A program made the translations under genes and the position numbers. A stretch of DNA of 64,000 bases from Flavobacterium endophyticum (GTDB lineage Bacteria; Bacteroidota; Bacteroidia; Flavobacteriales; Flavobacteriaceae). The stretch is from positions 1,054,001 through 1,118,000 of the forward strand of contig NZ_RBLC01000001.1 in assembly GCF_003634455.1 (NCBI RefSeq). Reading direction: 5' to 3'. Of this stretch, positions 1 to 9,795 are shown in pieces. Below the pieces are notes generated by a model that made no database searches, had not been told where the DNA came from, and saw nothing but the letters and a program-made list of their open reading frames with translations. Numbering within the stretch: position 1 is the stretch's first letter; every line of letters starts with the position of its first letter.

Positions 1-623
1 ACAGCATGCGTATTTACGATATCGCCTGTAAAAAGAACAATGTCCGATTGCTGTTCATTAATCAAATCAATCGCATATTGGATTTTTTCAGGATTATCAA
101 AACTGCCGCTGTGCACATCTGAAATTTGAGTGACCGTAGTTCCGTCAAAACTATCCGGAAGATCTGGAAAAAACAAGGTCTGTTTGATAACCTTAAAATT
201 ATATTTTCCGACCGTCATTCCATACAAAAGTGAAATAAAGGGAACAGCCGCAGCGCCTAGTGCCACTTGGCTCAAGAACTTCCTTCTGTCTGGGAGGAAA
301 TGCCCTTTGTCGTTATTGCCTAGAAAATGAGTAATAATTCCCGAAAAAACACGGTAGATATCTTCCCCAAACAGGAAGAATGTCACGACAAGTTTCGGTA
401 AAAACGTCAACAAAACTAAACCTAACGTAATTAATGACTGTTTATTTTGGCCTACGCTCCTGTCAAATTGCGTAAAAGAATAGATGACAAAGATGATTAC
501 GGCCAGCGAAATAAGTTGATACGGAATCAGAATCCACTTTGCTTTTGTAATGGTCTTAAAAGCCTGAAAAGCATAAAGCTCAACCAATACCACAAAAGCA
601 ATAAAAAATATCCAACGAAGCAT
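1..623 (-). CDS. membrane metallophosphoesterase (3' part cut off by window edge)
   Basis: Reading the minus strand from the ATG at 623 gives an open frame running off the left edge, so only about 207 N-terminal residues are present. The N-terminal half is hydrophobic with several membrane segments. A twin-Arg-like stretch (PDRRKFLSQVALGAAAVP) precedes a further hydrophobic segment. The end of the visible part has the first calcineurin-like phosphoesterase motifs: TQISDVHSGSF (D-x-H) and DIVLFTGDIVN (GD). Family members are membrane-anchored metal-dependent phosphohydrolases related to YkuE/YaeI; the substrate here is unknown. The remaining metal ligands (GNH, GHxH) would lie outside the window. 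The gene is divergent from the secreted protein at 892. Confidence 0.8.
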   Translation of the reverse strand, partial: MLRWIFFIAFVVLVELYAFQAFKTITKAKWILIPYQLISLAVIIFVIYSFTQFDRSVGQNKQSLITLGLVLLTFLPKLVVTFFLFGEDIYRVFSGIITHFLGNNDKGHFLPDRRKFLSQVALGAAAVPFISLLYGMTVGKYNFKVIKQTLFFPDLPDSFDGTTVTQISDVHSGSFDNPEKIQYAIDLINEQQSDIVLFTGDIVNTHA

Positions 624-859
624 AGTATGATTTAGAATTTAAGCAAAGTAAATAAATAATGAAGCTGTTGGTAATTTAATTGGATAAATTTTAACTATAA
701 CACCATATGACCAACAGAATCCACAGCAAATTTTATAATTGAATTATCACATAATAAAATTTGTATGTTAAAATATTTAGAAATAGCAAATACGGAAAGC
801 CGTGAAAAGAAAATTCAGCAAAACTAAACTACTACTTATTTTTATTTAATCTAAATAAA

Positions 860-867
860 TAACTTTG
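860..867 (+). promoter_or_regulatory. putative -7 box (TAACTTTG)
   Basis: This matches the Bacteroidota TAnnTTTG -7 element 24 bases before the ATG of the secreted FG-GAP protein. No good TTTG is seen at the -33 distance, so the call rests on one box. It overlaps the TTG at 865 that would begin a longer frame, which argues for the ATG at 892 as the real start. Confidence 0.4.
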
Positions 868-891
868 CGAGCGTATTACAAATATCTCATT

Positions 892-3459
892 ATGAAAAAA
901 ACATACTTTATACTAATCGCTATCCTAACCAGTGGCTTGATGCACGGCCAAATTTTCCAAGAAGTCAGCAATCAGACTTTTCAAGGCGTATTTTATGGCG
1001 ACTGCGCTGTAGCGGATTTTGACAATAACGGAAGAACAGATTTTATTATTTCAGGAGCCAAACCAGGATATACAGGATATTCAGGGCTTTTCAAAAATAA
1101 CAATGGTGCCTTTACAGAAAATGTAGGCGCTTCCTTAAGCCAGATCATGTACTCTTCGATTGCTGTTGGCGACCTTAACGGCGATAATAAAAAAGATATC
1201 ATCATTACTGGGACAAAAACTGGAGAAAATTCGTCTGTCGTTTTTGAAATTTATTATAACAATGGGGACGGCACATTTACAAAGAATGAAAATTCTGGAA
1301 TTCCTGGCGTGAACTTCGGTTCTGTCCAAATTGCCGACATGACAAATGACGGAGTTGCCGACATCATCGTTAATGGAAATCTAGGATCAGAATATATTAC
1401 AAAAGTCTATCAACAAAACGAGGGCGGTACATTTACGGACCTAAACGCTGGGTTGATGGGAACTTATTTTAGCGCCATCAAAGCTTTTGATGCCAATAGC
1501 GACGGAATTAACGATCTTCTTGTGACTGGATTCAGTACAAATTTCACTCCTGAAACCAAGCTTTATATCAATTCAGGAACTGGAACTTTTACCGAAAAGC
1601 CGATTACAATTCCGGGCATTTATTTTTCGTCTATTGATGCTCTGGACATCAATAACGACAGCCACTTAGATTTGCTGATTTCTGGGACAGACTACACTCC
1701 TACTGCCAGCCTTACGATTTATACTAATGATGGTTTCGGAAATTTTACAGCGCAAGCAAACAACTTCGCAGGAATCTATAACGGCAACACAAAATTCGTC
1801 GACTACAACAAAGACGGCCTGATTGATATATTTGCTATCGGAAGCAATGCCGCTGGAGATAATACTGTCCTATTATACAAAAACAATCTTGATGGAACCT
1901 ATACGGAAGATACCGTAAACAGCGCCTCTATTGTTGGCGTAAATATGTCTAAAGGCGAATGGCTTGATTTTGATAATGACGGCGATTTAGACCTACTTAC
2001 TATAGGTTTTGAAGGAGCTGATGTAGCTCAAACAAGGCTTTACAGAAATAGCACCATCAACCAAGAAACTTGTGGAGAACCTGGAAACAATACTGGCGAT
2101 TTAGGCTGTGTGACTTTTAATTATGAAGGAACAAGCGTGACCTATATTACTGTCCGCGGAAGTGACGGAAATGTATGGTTACAACAAAACTTGGGCAGCG
2201 CCAGTGTAGCAACTTCTCAAAACGATGAAGCTTCTTACGGAGATTTATTCCAATGGGGACGATGGGACGATGGTCACCAAAAAAGAAACTCTGCTCTAGG
2301 CACAGCGCCTACACCAAACAATCCGGCCGGACTTGCTACAGGAATTGATACTTTCTATACCGGCTGGTGGTCGCCAAATGCTTTATCTGACACATGGGAA
2401 GCAGCTACTCCAGCAGCAGCAACAGATATAAACGGCTGTGATCCATGCAAGGCATTAGGAAATGGCTGGAAACTTCCGACGGAAGCAGAATGGACCGCTA
2501 TAAAAGATTCGCAAAACATCTCAAATCCGGCTACTGCTTTTCAAAGCGTCCTAAAATTGCCCACTTCGGGATACAGAGCAGCATCGGGATCATTTAGCTT
2601 TGTTGGAACTAGAGGTTATTTCTGGAGCTCGACAACAAGCTCATCTGGCGCAAAATATTTTTATGTAGGCACGACCATCGCAAATCCATCAGCAGGAGCA
2701 CCAAGAAGCCAATCTGCTGCAATCCGATGCTTAAAATACCCACAGGCATCAAGCTACTGTAATATATCTGTAGATTTTGACGTTGAGCCGATTACGATGG
2801 TAAATTTTTCAGACATCAACAACCTGACTTCAGAAACGTTAAATGGCACTCCTGCTTATGAAGACTTTACGGCAATAGTCGGAAATGTAGTAAGAGGAAA
2901 CACCTACCAATTAACCGTAAAAGGAAATACTGTTGGACAGTTTGAGCACGATATAAGAGCTTTCTTTGACTGGAACAAAGACGGAGTTTTTGACATGCAG
3001 ACAGAATACTATCCATCTGTACTGACTCCATCTACAGGAATTGATGCTGTAGAAGCAACTGTAAGCATTACTATTCCAGCGACAGCGACAATCGGTGATA
3101 CAAGAATGAGGGTCATCAAAGACCAATGGAATATATACGAAGAAGGAGAATTCGACGCCTGCTTAAATGCTTATTACGGACAAATAGAAGATTACACTAT
3201 AAACATTCAAGAAAGCTTGGGCACGATTGATTTCAACAAAAATGACTTCAGGTTGTATCCAAACCCGACAGAAGGCATCATCAACATCCAAGCAAACCAA
3301 GAAATCAAAAACGTCACTATTTATAACCATTTAGGACAGCTTATCGCTACACAAAAAGCTCCTCAAATAAACATAGCAAACCTTTCAAGCGGAATCTATA
3401 TGATTCGCGTAGATTTTGAAAACGGACAGGCAGCCAAACAAAAAGTAGTCAAAAAATAA
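892..3459 (+). CDS. secreted FG-GAP/FISUMP/GEVED protein with T9SS sorting domain
   Basis: 855 residues from the ATG at 892, chosen because it begins a clean Sec signal peptide (MKKTYFILIAILTSG...HG) and lies just after the promoter box. Residues about 25-390 carry FG-GAP/VCBS-type repeats with Asp-rich loops such as DFDNNGRTD, DLNGDNKKD and DFDNDGDLD, expected to form a calcium-binding beta-propeller. Then comes a FISUMP-type domain (about 410-620; LGNGWKLPTEAEW, GYFWSSTTSSS) and a GEVED-type domain (about 640-780; AFFDWNKDGVF, GQIEDYTI). The last roughly 75 residues (LYPNPTEGIINI ... SSGIYMIRV) are a type A C-terminal sorting domain for type IX secretion. Likely exported to the cell surface or medium; its ligand is unknown. 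Monocistronic, ending in a clear terminator. Confidence 0.85.
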   Translation: MKKTYFILIAILTSGLMHGQIFQEVSNQTFQGVFYGDCAVADFDNNGRTDFIISGAKPGYTGYSGLFKNNNGAFTENVGASLSQIMYSSIAVGDLNGDNKKDIIITGTKTGENSSVVFEIYYNNGDGTFTKNENSGIPGVNFGSVQIADMTNDGVADIIVNGNLGSEYITKVYQQNEGGTFTDLNAGLMGTYFSAIKAFDANSDGINDLLVTGFSTNFTPETKLYINSGTGTFTEKPITIPGIYFSSIDALDINNDSHLDLLISGTDYTPTASLTIYTNDGFGNFTAQANNFAGIYNGNTKFVDYNKDGLIDIFAIGSNAAGDNTVLLYKNNLDGTYTEDTVNSASIVGVNMSKGEWLDFDNDGDLDLLTIGFEGADVAQTRLYRNSTINQETCGEPGNNTGDLGCVTFNYEGTSVTYITVRGSDGNVWLQQNLGSASVATSQNDEASYGDLFQWGRWDDGHQKRNSALGTAPTPNNPAGLATGIDTFYTGWWSPNALSDTWEAATPAAATDINGCDPCKALGNGWKLPTEAEWTAIKDSQNISNPATAFQSVLKLPTSGYRAASGSFSFVGTRGYFWSSTTSSSGAKYFYVGTTIANPSAGAPRSQSAAIRCLKYPQASSYCNISVDFDVEPITMVNFSDINNLTSETLNGTPAYEDFTAIVGNVVRGNTYQLTVKGNTVGQFEHDIRAFFDWNKDGVFDMQTEYYPSVLTPSTGIDAVEATVSITIPATATIGDTRMRVIKDQWNIYEEGEFDACLNAYYGQIEDYTINIQESLGTIDFNKNDFRLYPNPTEGIINIQANQEIKNVTIYNHLGQLIATQKAPQINIANLSSGIYMIRVDFENGQAAKQKVVKK

Positions 3460-3515
3460 ACCAACCATTTGCTTATATCCATATCCTTTTTTAGTTAGTT
3501 TTTTGTTTTTTTGAG

Positions 3516-3550
3516 AAACCGATGCCGATTTATTTAGCATCGGTTTTTCT
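3516..3550 (+). terminator. intrinsic terminator
   Basis: A ten-base-pair stem AAACCGATGC (3516-3525) / GCATCGGTTT (3537-3546) with an 11-base loop, followed by T-rich sequence. It lies between the secreted protein and polA. Confidence 0.8.
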
Positions 3551-3570
3551 GTTTTACATCTTAAGTTTTG

Positions 3571-3578
3571 TATTTTTG
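3571..3578 (+). promoter_or_regulatory. putative -7 box of polA (TATTTTTG)
   Basis: Exact TAnnTTTG match 22 bases before the polA ATG at 3601, directly after the upstream terminator. No clear -33 TTTG. Confidence 0.45.
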
Positions 3579-3600
3579 GAAGCTATACAAACAAATTCTT

Positions 3601-6441
3601 ATGTCACAACAAAAACGCCTATTTCTTCTTGATGCCTATGCTTTAATCTTTAGAGGCTATTATGCATTTATAAAAAACCCAAGAATCAACTCCAAAGGAA
3701 TGGATACTTCCGCAATCATGGGATTTATGAACTCCCTCTTGGATGTAATCAAAAGAGAAAAACCGGATCATCTTGCTGTGGCATTTGACAAAGAAGGCAG
3801 TCATGTAAGAACCGAAATGTTTGCCGAGTATAAAGCAAATCGCGACGCTACTCCCGAAGCCATAAAAATAGCCATTCCTTATATCCATGACTTGTTAAGA
3901 GCCATGCACATTCCTATCATAGAAGTAGCAGGTTGCGAAGCCGACGACTTAATTGGAACCATTGCCAAACAAGCAGAAAAGCAAAACTATCAAGTATTTA
4001 TGGTCACTCCTGATAAAGATTTTGCCCAATTAGTTTCGGAAAATATCTTCATGTACAAACCGGCTCGAATGGGTAACGGAATTGAAATTTGGGGAATTCC
4101 TGAAGTATTGGCAAAATTCGAAATCGAAAGGCCAGAGCAAGTAATTGATTTCTTAGGAATGATGGGCGACGCTGTCGATAATATTCCAGGTCTTCCTGGT
4201 GTTGGAGAAGTAACTGCCAAAAAACTGCTGAAGGAATTCGGCACCATGGAAAATCTTCTCGAAAATACGCACCAGCTGAAAGGCAAGATGAAAGAGAATA
4301 TCGAAGCCAACAGAGAAAAAGGAATCTTATCTAAAAAACTGGCGACAATTATTACCGATTGTAACGTGACTTTCAATGAAACGGATTATGAACTTACACG
4401 TCCCGATATTGAAAAAACCGAAGCGATTTTCCAAGAATTAGAATTCAGGAGAATGGCAGAGCAGTTCGACAATCTGTTCAGAATCGACCATAATGCTCCA
4501 GTCGCCAACAACCCGGCAGAAGCAAGGCTATACAAAAAACCGCAGGCAAAAAACGAAGACCAATTTGACCTTTTTGCTTCTGCATCTTCTGATGAGAACA
4601 CAGGAGAAACCAAAACCAGTTTTTACAAAACACTAAAAGACACCGAGCATTTCTACCAATTGGTCGAAGGTGACATGGCAATCAAATTCCTATTGCAGAA
4701 TTTATTAAAGCAGCCAAGCGTAAGCTTTGATACCGAAACTACAGGAATCGACCCTTTGACCGCAGAATTAGTCGGAATGTCTTTTTCATGGGAAAAAGGA
4801 AAAGGATTTTATGTTCCAGTTCCACAAAACCAAACCGAAGCACAGGCAATCGTCGACAAATTCATTCCATTTTTTGAAGCAGAAGGAATTGAGAAAGTCG
4901 GCCAAAATCTAAAATACGACCTAAAAGTCTTAGCCAATTATAACATCGAAGTCAAAGGAAAAATTTTCGACACGATGATCGCGCATTATCTCATCAATCC
5001 AGATATGCGACACAACATGGATATTTTATCCGAAACCTACCTCCAATATTCGCCACAGTCTATCGAAGAATTAATCGGCAAGAAAGGAAAGAATCAAAAA
5101 ACAATGAGAGAAGTTGCTGTCGAAGACGTCAAGGAATATGCTGTAGAAGATGCCGACGTGACGTTGCAACTTAAAGATTTTTTCAGTAAAGAATTAGACA
5201 CCACCAATACGAAAAAGCTATTCGAAGAAATTGAAGTTCCATTGGTTCCTGTTCTTGCCGACATGGAAAAAGAAGGCGTAAACCTCGATGTACCTTTTCT
5301 TCATAATTTATCTCAAGAACTAAAAGGCGATATCCAGAAGCTGGAAAACCAAATTTATGAGAATGCCGGAGAAAAATTCAACTTGGCTTCTCCAAAACAA
5401 TTAGGAGAAATCTTATTTGACAAGCTGAAAATTGGAGGCGCAAAACAAAAGAAAACCAAGACAGGACAATATGCAACTGGCGAAGAAGTGCTTTCCTATT
5501 TAGCATTATCGAGCCCATTCGTCCAAGACATTTTAGACTGGCGCCAATTGGTAAAACTGCAAAACACCTATGTGGAAGCCTTGCCGTTGCAGGTTTCTTC
5601 AAAAACAGGAAGAGTCCATACAGATTACATGCAGACCGTTGCCGCAACCGGACGTTTGAGTTCCAACAATCCTAACTTGCAGAATATCCCAATTCGTACA
5701 GAAAGAGGCCGTCTGATTCGAAAAGCATTTATTGCTCGAGACGAAAATTATACTCTAGTTTCTGCCGATTACTCTCAAATAGAATTGCGCATCATAGCCG
5801 CGTTGAGCGGAGACCCAGAAATGGTCAAATCGTTCCAGAAAGGTGAAGACATTCACGCTTCAACTGCTTCAAAAGTTTTCAACGTAGCATTAGAAGAAGT
5901 AACGCGCGAGCAAAGAAGCCACGCCAAAACCGTAAACTTCGGGATTATCTATGGCGTATCGGCCTTCGGGTTGAGCAACCAGACATCACTATCGCGTTCT
6001 GAATCTAAAGATTTGATCGATGCCTACTATCTGACTTATCCAAGACTGAAAGCTTATATCCAAGAACAGATCGAATTTGCCAGAGAAAATGGTTACGTAC
6101 AGACAATTTTAGGAAGAAGACGTTACCTTAAAGACATCAACTCGCAAAATGCAGTCGTGCGTGGCGGTGCCGAACGAAATGCCGTGAATGCGCCAATCCA
6201 AGGAAGTGCTGCCGACATCATCAAAATCGCGATGATAAACATCCACAAACGCCTGAATGCCGAAAATTGGAAAAGCAAAATGTTGCTTCAAGTACACGAT
6301 GAGCTTGTTTTTGACGTTCATAATAGTGAGCTAGAAAAAATCCAGCCTATGATCAAACACGAAATGGAAAATGCGTTCAAGCTGGATGTGCCTTTAATTG
6401 TTGACTTAGGAAAAGGACACGATTGGCTTGAAGCCCATTAA
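3601..6441 (+). CDS. polA: DNA polymerase I
   Basis: 946 residues from ATG 3601 (MSQQKRLFLLDAYALIFRG), the normal start for Bacteroidota PolA; a longer frame from 3568 has no support. The N-terminal 5'-3' exonuclease (about 1-300) has DAYALIFRG, CEADDLIGT and GDAVDNIPG. The central 3'-5' exonuclease looks active: SFDTETTGID (Exo I), NLKYDLK (Exo II) and YAVEDADVT (Exo III). The C-terminal polymerase has motif A DYSQIELRI, motif B RSHAKTVNFGIIYG and motif C QVHDELVF. It fills repair gaps and removes RNA primers. Full length, no disruption. Confidence 0.97.
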   Translation: MSQQKRLFLLDAYALIFRGYYAFIKNPRINSKGMDTSAIMGFMNSLLDVIKREKPDHLAVAFDKEGSHVRTEMFAEYKANRDATPEAIKIAIPYIHDLLRAMHIPIIEVAGCEADDLIGTIAKQAEKQNYQVFMVTPDKDFAQLVSENIFMYKPARMGNGIEIWGIPEVLAKFEIERPEQVIDFLGMMGDAVDNIPGLPGVGEVTAKKLLKEFGTMENLLENTHQLKGKMKENIEANREKGILSKKLATIITDCNVTFNETDYELTRPDIEKTEAIFQELEFRRMAEQFDNLFRIDHNAPVANNPAEARLYKKPQAKNEDQFDLFASASSDENTGETKTSFYKTLKDTEHFYQLVEGDMAIKFLLQNLLKQPSVSFDTETTGIDPLTAELVGMSFSWEKGKGFYVPVPQNQTEAQAIVDKFIPFFEAEGIEKVGQNLKYDLKVLANYNIEVKGKIFDTMIAHYLINPDMRHNMDILSETYLQYSPQSIEELIGKKGKNQKTMREVAVEDVKEYAVEDADVTLQLKDFFSKELDTTNTKKLFEEIEVPLVPVLADMEKEGVNLDVPFLHNLSQELKGDIQKLENQIYENAGEKFNLASPKQLGEILFDKLKIGGAKQKKTKTGQYATGEEVLSYLALSSPFVQDILDWRQLVKLQNTYVEALPLQVSSKTGRVHTDYMQTVAATGRLSSNNPNLQNIPIRTERGRLIRKAFIARDENYTLVSADYSQIELRIIAALSGDPEMVKSFQKGEDIHASTASKVFNVALEEVTREQRSHAKTVNFGIIYGVSAFGLSNQTSLSRSESKDLIDAYYLTYPRLKAYIQEQIEFARENGYVQTILGRRRYLKDINSQNAVVRGGAERNAVNAPIQGSAADIIKIAMINIHKRLNAENWKSKMLLQVHDELVFDVHNSELEKIQPMIKHEMENAFKLDVPLIVDLGKGHDWLEAH

Positions 6442-6521
6442 AAGAGTCGTAACACAAACAGAAAATTACGTCAAATAAGCAACAATCAAAAGTCCATTAT
6501 CCAGATAGGACACCATTCACT

Positions 6522-7400
6522 ATGAAAAAGTTAATTCTATTCTTATGCATCAGTTTTTGCCTAAATTCTTTCGGGCAAAATAAAATTTCAAAAACAATAA
6601 CGATTCCGTTTACTTTACTGGAAAGCGGACATATTTTAGTCAAGGCCAAAATAAACAATCTAGAAGGGAATTTCATTTTTGATACTGGCGCCGGACTCAA
6701 TTTAATGACCAAGAAATTTGCTGACAAAATAGAAAATCTAAAAAAAACGGATGGTTTTTATACAGGCCATAGAGCAACTGGCGAACAAATAATAGCAGAT
6801 CTTTGGGATACTGAAAATTTTGAAATTGGTACTCTAAAATTAAACCACGAAAAATTTACCATAATTGATTTAGATTTTCCTGTGGATGGCTTGATTTCAT
6901 TACTCCCGTTTAGACACATTCCTATTACGATCGATTATAAGAATAAAATACTGACCTTAGAAACAGATAAGTCTTTACAGCAATTAATCAAGACTGGCGC
7001 TTCAATTCCGATTCAAATTTCTGACGATTTAGAAAAGACATTGGGAATTGCTACTTACGTCAGGCTCAATGACCAGCTTACGGTACAAATGAATCTCGAC
7101 AGCGGTGCTGGCTTCAACATCTTCCGATTCAATTCGAGATACATGAAACCACTTGCCATTGATTCTTCGCAGGTAAAAACAAAATACCAAAAAAGTGATT
7201 TTAAGCCTACAGAAGGAAATACATATTATTTCACTACCCTTTCCAAAATAAACACACAAACAAACGACAAAATCAAAGCTACAGATTTCAACGCTACTTT
7301 TATTGACGGATTGATTTACGAAGCCATAGGAAGCATCAACTGGCTGGGAAACAAAATCACGATCGATATCCAGAAAAAAAATATGATTATCAATAATTAG
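6522..7400 (+). CDS. secreted retropepsin-like aspartyl protease family protein
   Basis: 292 residues with a Sec signal peptide (MKKLILFLCISFCLNSFG). Two aspartyl-protease-like motifs are visible: FIFDTGAGLNLM near residue 53 and MNLDSGAGFNIF near residue 190. These are the D-T/S-G active-site loops of a two-lobed pepsin-like fold, a family common and mostly uncharacterised in Bacteroidota. The protein is probably periplasmic or surface-located; its substrate is unknown. It is followed 29 bases later by a codirectional serine hydrolase gene, so the two may be cotranscribed and both act on extracytoplasmic substrates. Confidence 0.7.
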   Translation: MKKLILFLCISFCLNSFGQNKISKTITIPFTLLESGHILVKAKINNLEGNFIFDTGAGLNLMTKKFADKIENLKKTDGFYTGHRATGEQIIADLWDTENFEIGTLKLNHEKFTIIDLDFPVDGLISLLPFRHIPITIDYKNKILTLETDKSLQQLIKTGASIPIQISDDLEKTLGIATYVRLNDQLTVQMNLDSGAGFNIFRFNSRYMKPLAIDSSQVKTKYQKSDFKPTEGNTYYFTTLSKINTQTNDKIKATDFNATFIDGLIYEAIGSINWLGNKITIDIQKKNMIINN

Positions 7401-7429
7401 GATTCTATTTTTAAACAAAAAATAATTTC

Positions 7430-8737
7430 ATGAAAAAAATATTCTTATTTCTATTCTTTTCCTTATCCCTACATTCATTCGGGCAAAGTGAGACAAGGTT
7501 CGACAAGATCGACAGCCTTTTAAATTATCTGGCTTCGAACAATAAATTTATGGGAAGCCTGGCCATCCAAGAAAACAACCAGATCGTTTTTGAAAAGAAT
7601 TATGGCTTTGCCGACGTAAAAAACAAAATAAAAGCTGGTGCAGATACCCGATACAAGATTGGCTCTATTACCAAAACATTTACCTCGGTTGTCATCTTGC
7701 AATTGGTTGAAGAAAAAAAGCTGACGCTTGACACCAAGCTTTCACGGTTTTTCCCGACGATAAAAAATTCAGAGAACATCACGATCGAAAACCTGTTGAA
7801 CCATTCAAGCGGTATTTACAGTTTTACGAACGATGCTGATTATGCTGTATATGCAAAGCTGCCAAAAACCCGAAGCGAGCTGATGAAAAAGATAAAAGCA
7901 GGAAAGCCTGTTTTTGAGCCTGGAGAAAAAGCAGAATACAGCAATTCTAATTTTGTGATTCTGGGTTGGATTATTGAAGATATTACGAAAAAAAGTTATG
8001 CCGAAAACATCGACAGCCGTATCGTAAAGAAGCTGGGACTTAAAAATACCGGATTTGCTTCAGGCGCTAAAAACGAAGCCATTTCGTATGCTTGGGATGG
8101 AAAAACTTGGCAGGAAGCTCAAAAAGAAGACATGTCAATTCCGGGTGGCGCCGGAGCTATCCTTTCCTCTGCTTCAGACTTGACCAATTTTATCAATAGC
8201 TTGTTTTCAGGAAAATTGTTAAAACAAGCTTCCTTAGACATCATGACAACTATGGACAAAGGTTACGGCAAGGGAATTTTTGCCATGCCTTTCGCAGAAA
8301 GAAAATTTTACGGACACGAAGGAGGAATCGAAAACTTCACGTCTTCCTTGACGCACTACCCAAAAGAAAAACTGAGCATCGCCTTGCTTGATAACGGACA
8401 AGGCTACGAAATGGACGGAATAATGATTGGAATCTTAAGCATCTATTACAAGATGCCGTACCGTTTTCCGAACCTAAAAACTGCGGTCGTAGAACTCTCG
8501 ATCTTAAAAAAATATGAAGGCATTTATTCTGACCCTAATTTCCCGATGAAAATCTCAATCAAGGAAGAAAAAGGCGTGCTTATCTGCCAGGCAACTGGGC
8601 AAAGCTCTTTTCCGCTGAATCCGCTAAGTGATACGAATTTTAATTTCGAACCAGCTGGATTAGAATTGGTTTTCTCACCAAATGCCATGACAATACTGCA
8701 AGGCGGCAACGAGTTTAAACTCACGAAAGAAAAATAA
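7430..8737 (+). CDS. serine hydrolase, beta-lactamase/DD-peptidase fold
   Basis: 435 residues with a Sec signal peptide (MKKIFLFLFFSLSLHSFG). The class C beta-lactamase-like domain (about 30-345) shows the SxxK nucleophile box in IGSITKTFTSVV (Ser-Ile-Thr-Lys), the Y-x-N box in EYSNSNFVILGW, and a late HEGG motif (YGHEGGIENF) replacing KTG, as usual for the EstB/Pbp-like serine hydrolase family. A small C-terminal beta domain (about 355-435) follows. Members act as D-aminopeptidases, esterases or peptidases; the exact reaction cannot be assigned. Ends in a terminator shared with the convergent LacI gene. Confidence 0.85.
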   Translation: MKKIFLFLFFSLSLHSFGQSETRFDKIDSLLNYLASNNKFMGSLAIQENNQIVFEKNYGFADVKNKIKAGADTRYKIGSITKTFTSVVILQLVEEKKLTLDTKLSRFFPTIKNSENITIENLLNHSSGIYSFTNDADYAVYAKLPKTRSELMKKIKAGKPVFEPGEKAEYSNSNFVILGWIIEDITKKSYAENIDSRIVKKLGLKNTGFASGAKNEAISYAWDGKTWQEAQKEDMSIPGGAGAILSSASDLTNFINSLFSGKLLKQASLDIMTTMDKGYGKGIFAMPFAERKFYGHEGGIENFTSSLTHYPKEKLSIALLDNGQGYEMDGIMIGILSIYYKMPYRFPNLKTAVVELSILKKYEGIYSDPNFPMKISIKEEKGVLICQATGQSSFPLNPLSDTNFNFEPAGLELVFSPNAMTILQGGNEFKLTKEK

Positions 8738-8740
8738 AAA

Positions 8741-8770
8741 AAAGCCCATTCGATTGAATGGGCTTTTTTT
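8741..8770. terminator. bidirectional intrinsic terminator
   Basis: An 11-base-pair stem AAAGCCCATTC (8741-8751) / GAATGGGCTTT (8756-8766), four-base loop, T-run on the plus side and A-run on the other. It sits between the convergent serine hydrolase and LacI-type genes and can serve both. Confidence 0.85.
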
Positions 8771-9795
8771 TATAATTTTCGAGTAGAATCCCTCTGGCGG
8801 AGTTCCGTCTTGATGACCGTAGTCCTATAAGCATATTCTTCGTCTTTGCTTTCCAGTTTTTCGATAAGCATTTTAGCTGCTTCTTCTCCAATCTCAATAC
8901 CATGCTGGCTGATTGTAGAAAGACTCGGTGTCAATCTTCGAGACCAGACTCCATCCGCAAATCCAATTACAGAAAGTTCTTCGGGAATCTTGATTCCTTT
9001 TTTGATAGCCATCTTCATAGCCATGGTCGAAGCGTGTTCGTCTAAGCCAAAAATTCCGTCAATCTCCTGATTGTCGATTAGGTCTTTCAGCCTGAAATCA
9101 AACTCATCTGGATTATCGGTTCGTATAATCAAATCCTTATTTATAGCAATATCATTATCATTTAATGCTTTCACATAGCCTTGCGCTCTCAATTTGGCCA
9201 CGCTTAGATTATCGATAGAAGTAAGCAATGCGATTTTTCTACATCCTAAGGTTATCAGATGGTTCACGGCATTTACCGAAGAATCGAAATCATCAACGAT
9301 TACCTTGTCACAATTTACTTCGTCAGAGATCCTGTCGAACATTACGATCGGGATGCCTTCGGAAATAATCTCTTTAAAGTGCTTAAACTCCTGCTGTTTC
9401 TGAGTTTCTTCCGAAATAGACAAAATAAAACCGTCAATCGTTCCATTGCTGAGCATGTCCATCGTATGGATCTCTTTCTTTAGCGACTCGTTAGAAATGC
9501 AGGTAATCACATTATAGCCTTTTTCATTTGCCATCTTTTCGATACCGCTGAAAACCTTCGCAAAAAACGGATTCAGAATATTAGGAATAATAACTCCGAT
9601 AGTTTTGGTACTGCGATTTTTCAGATTGATGGCGATGTTATTCGGCTTGTAATTTTTAAGCTTCGCAAATTCCTGAATTTTAATTTTTGTAGGCTCGCTA
9701 ATTTCCGGGCTGTTGCTCAACGCTTTAGAAACTGTCGAAACAGATACATTTAATTCTTTGGCTATTTGCTTTAAAGTTGCTTTTGGTTTCATCAT
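8770..9795 (-). CDS. LacI family transcriptional regulator
   Basis: 341 residues (ATG at 9795, with a second ATG at 9792 equally possible). The N-terminal LacI helix-turn-helix and hinge are clear: TLKQIAKELNVSVSTVSKAL, then KNYKPNNIA. The rest is a periplasmic-binding-protein-like sensor domain (IGVIIPNILNPFFAKVF, DGIFGLDEHA, ELSVIGFADG). In Bacteroidota such proteins usually control carbohydrate use, but no sugar genes lie beside it here, so its target operon is elsewhere or unknown. Transcribed alone; its stop codon lies in the tail of the shared terminator. Confidence 0.9.
   Translation of the reverse strand: MMKPKATLKQIAKELNVSVSTVSKALSNSPEISEPTKIKIQEFAKLKNYKPNNIAINLKNRSTKTIGVIIPNILNPFFAKVFSGIEKMANEKGYNVITCISNESLKKEIHTMDMLSNGTIDGFILSISEETQKQQEFKHFKEIISEGIPIVMFDRISDEVNCDKVIVDDFDSSVNAVNHLITLGCRKIALLTSIDNLSVAKLRAQGYVKALNDNDIAINKDLIIRTDNPDEFDFRLKDLIDNQEIDGIFGLDEHASTMAMKMAIKKGIKIPEELSVIGFADGVWSRRLTPSLSTISQHGIEIGEEAAKMLIEKLESKDEEYAYRTTVIKTELRQRDSTRKL

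Noticed and set aside
3990-4376. 128-residue minus-strand frame within polA
   Set aside because: Lies wholly inside conserved PolA coding sequence and has no domain or promoter.
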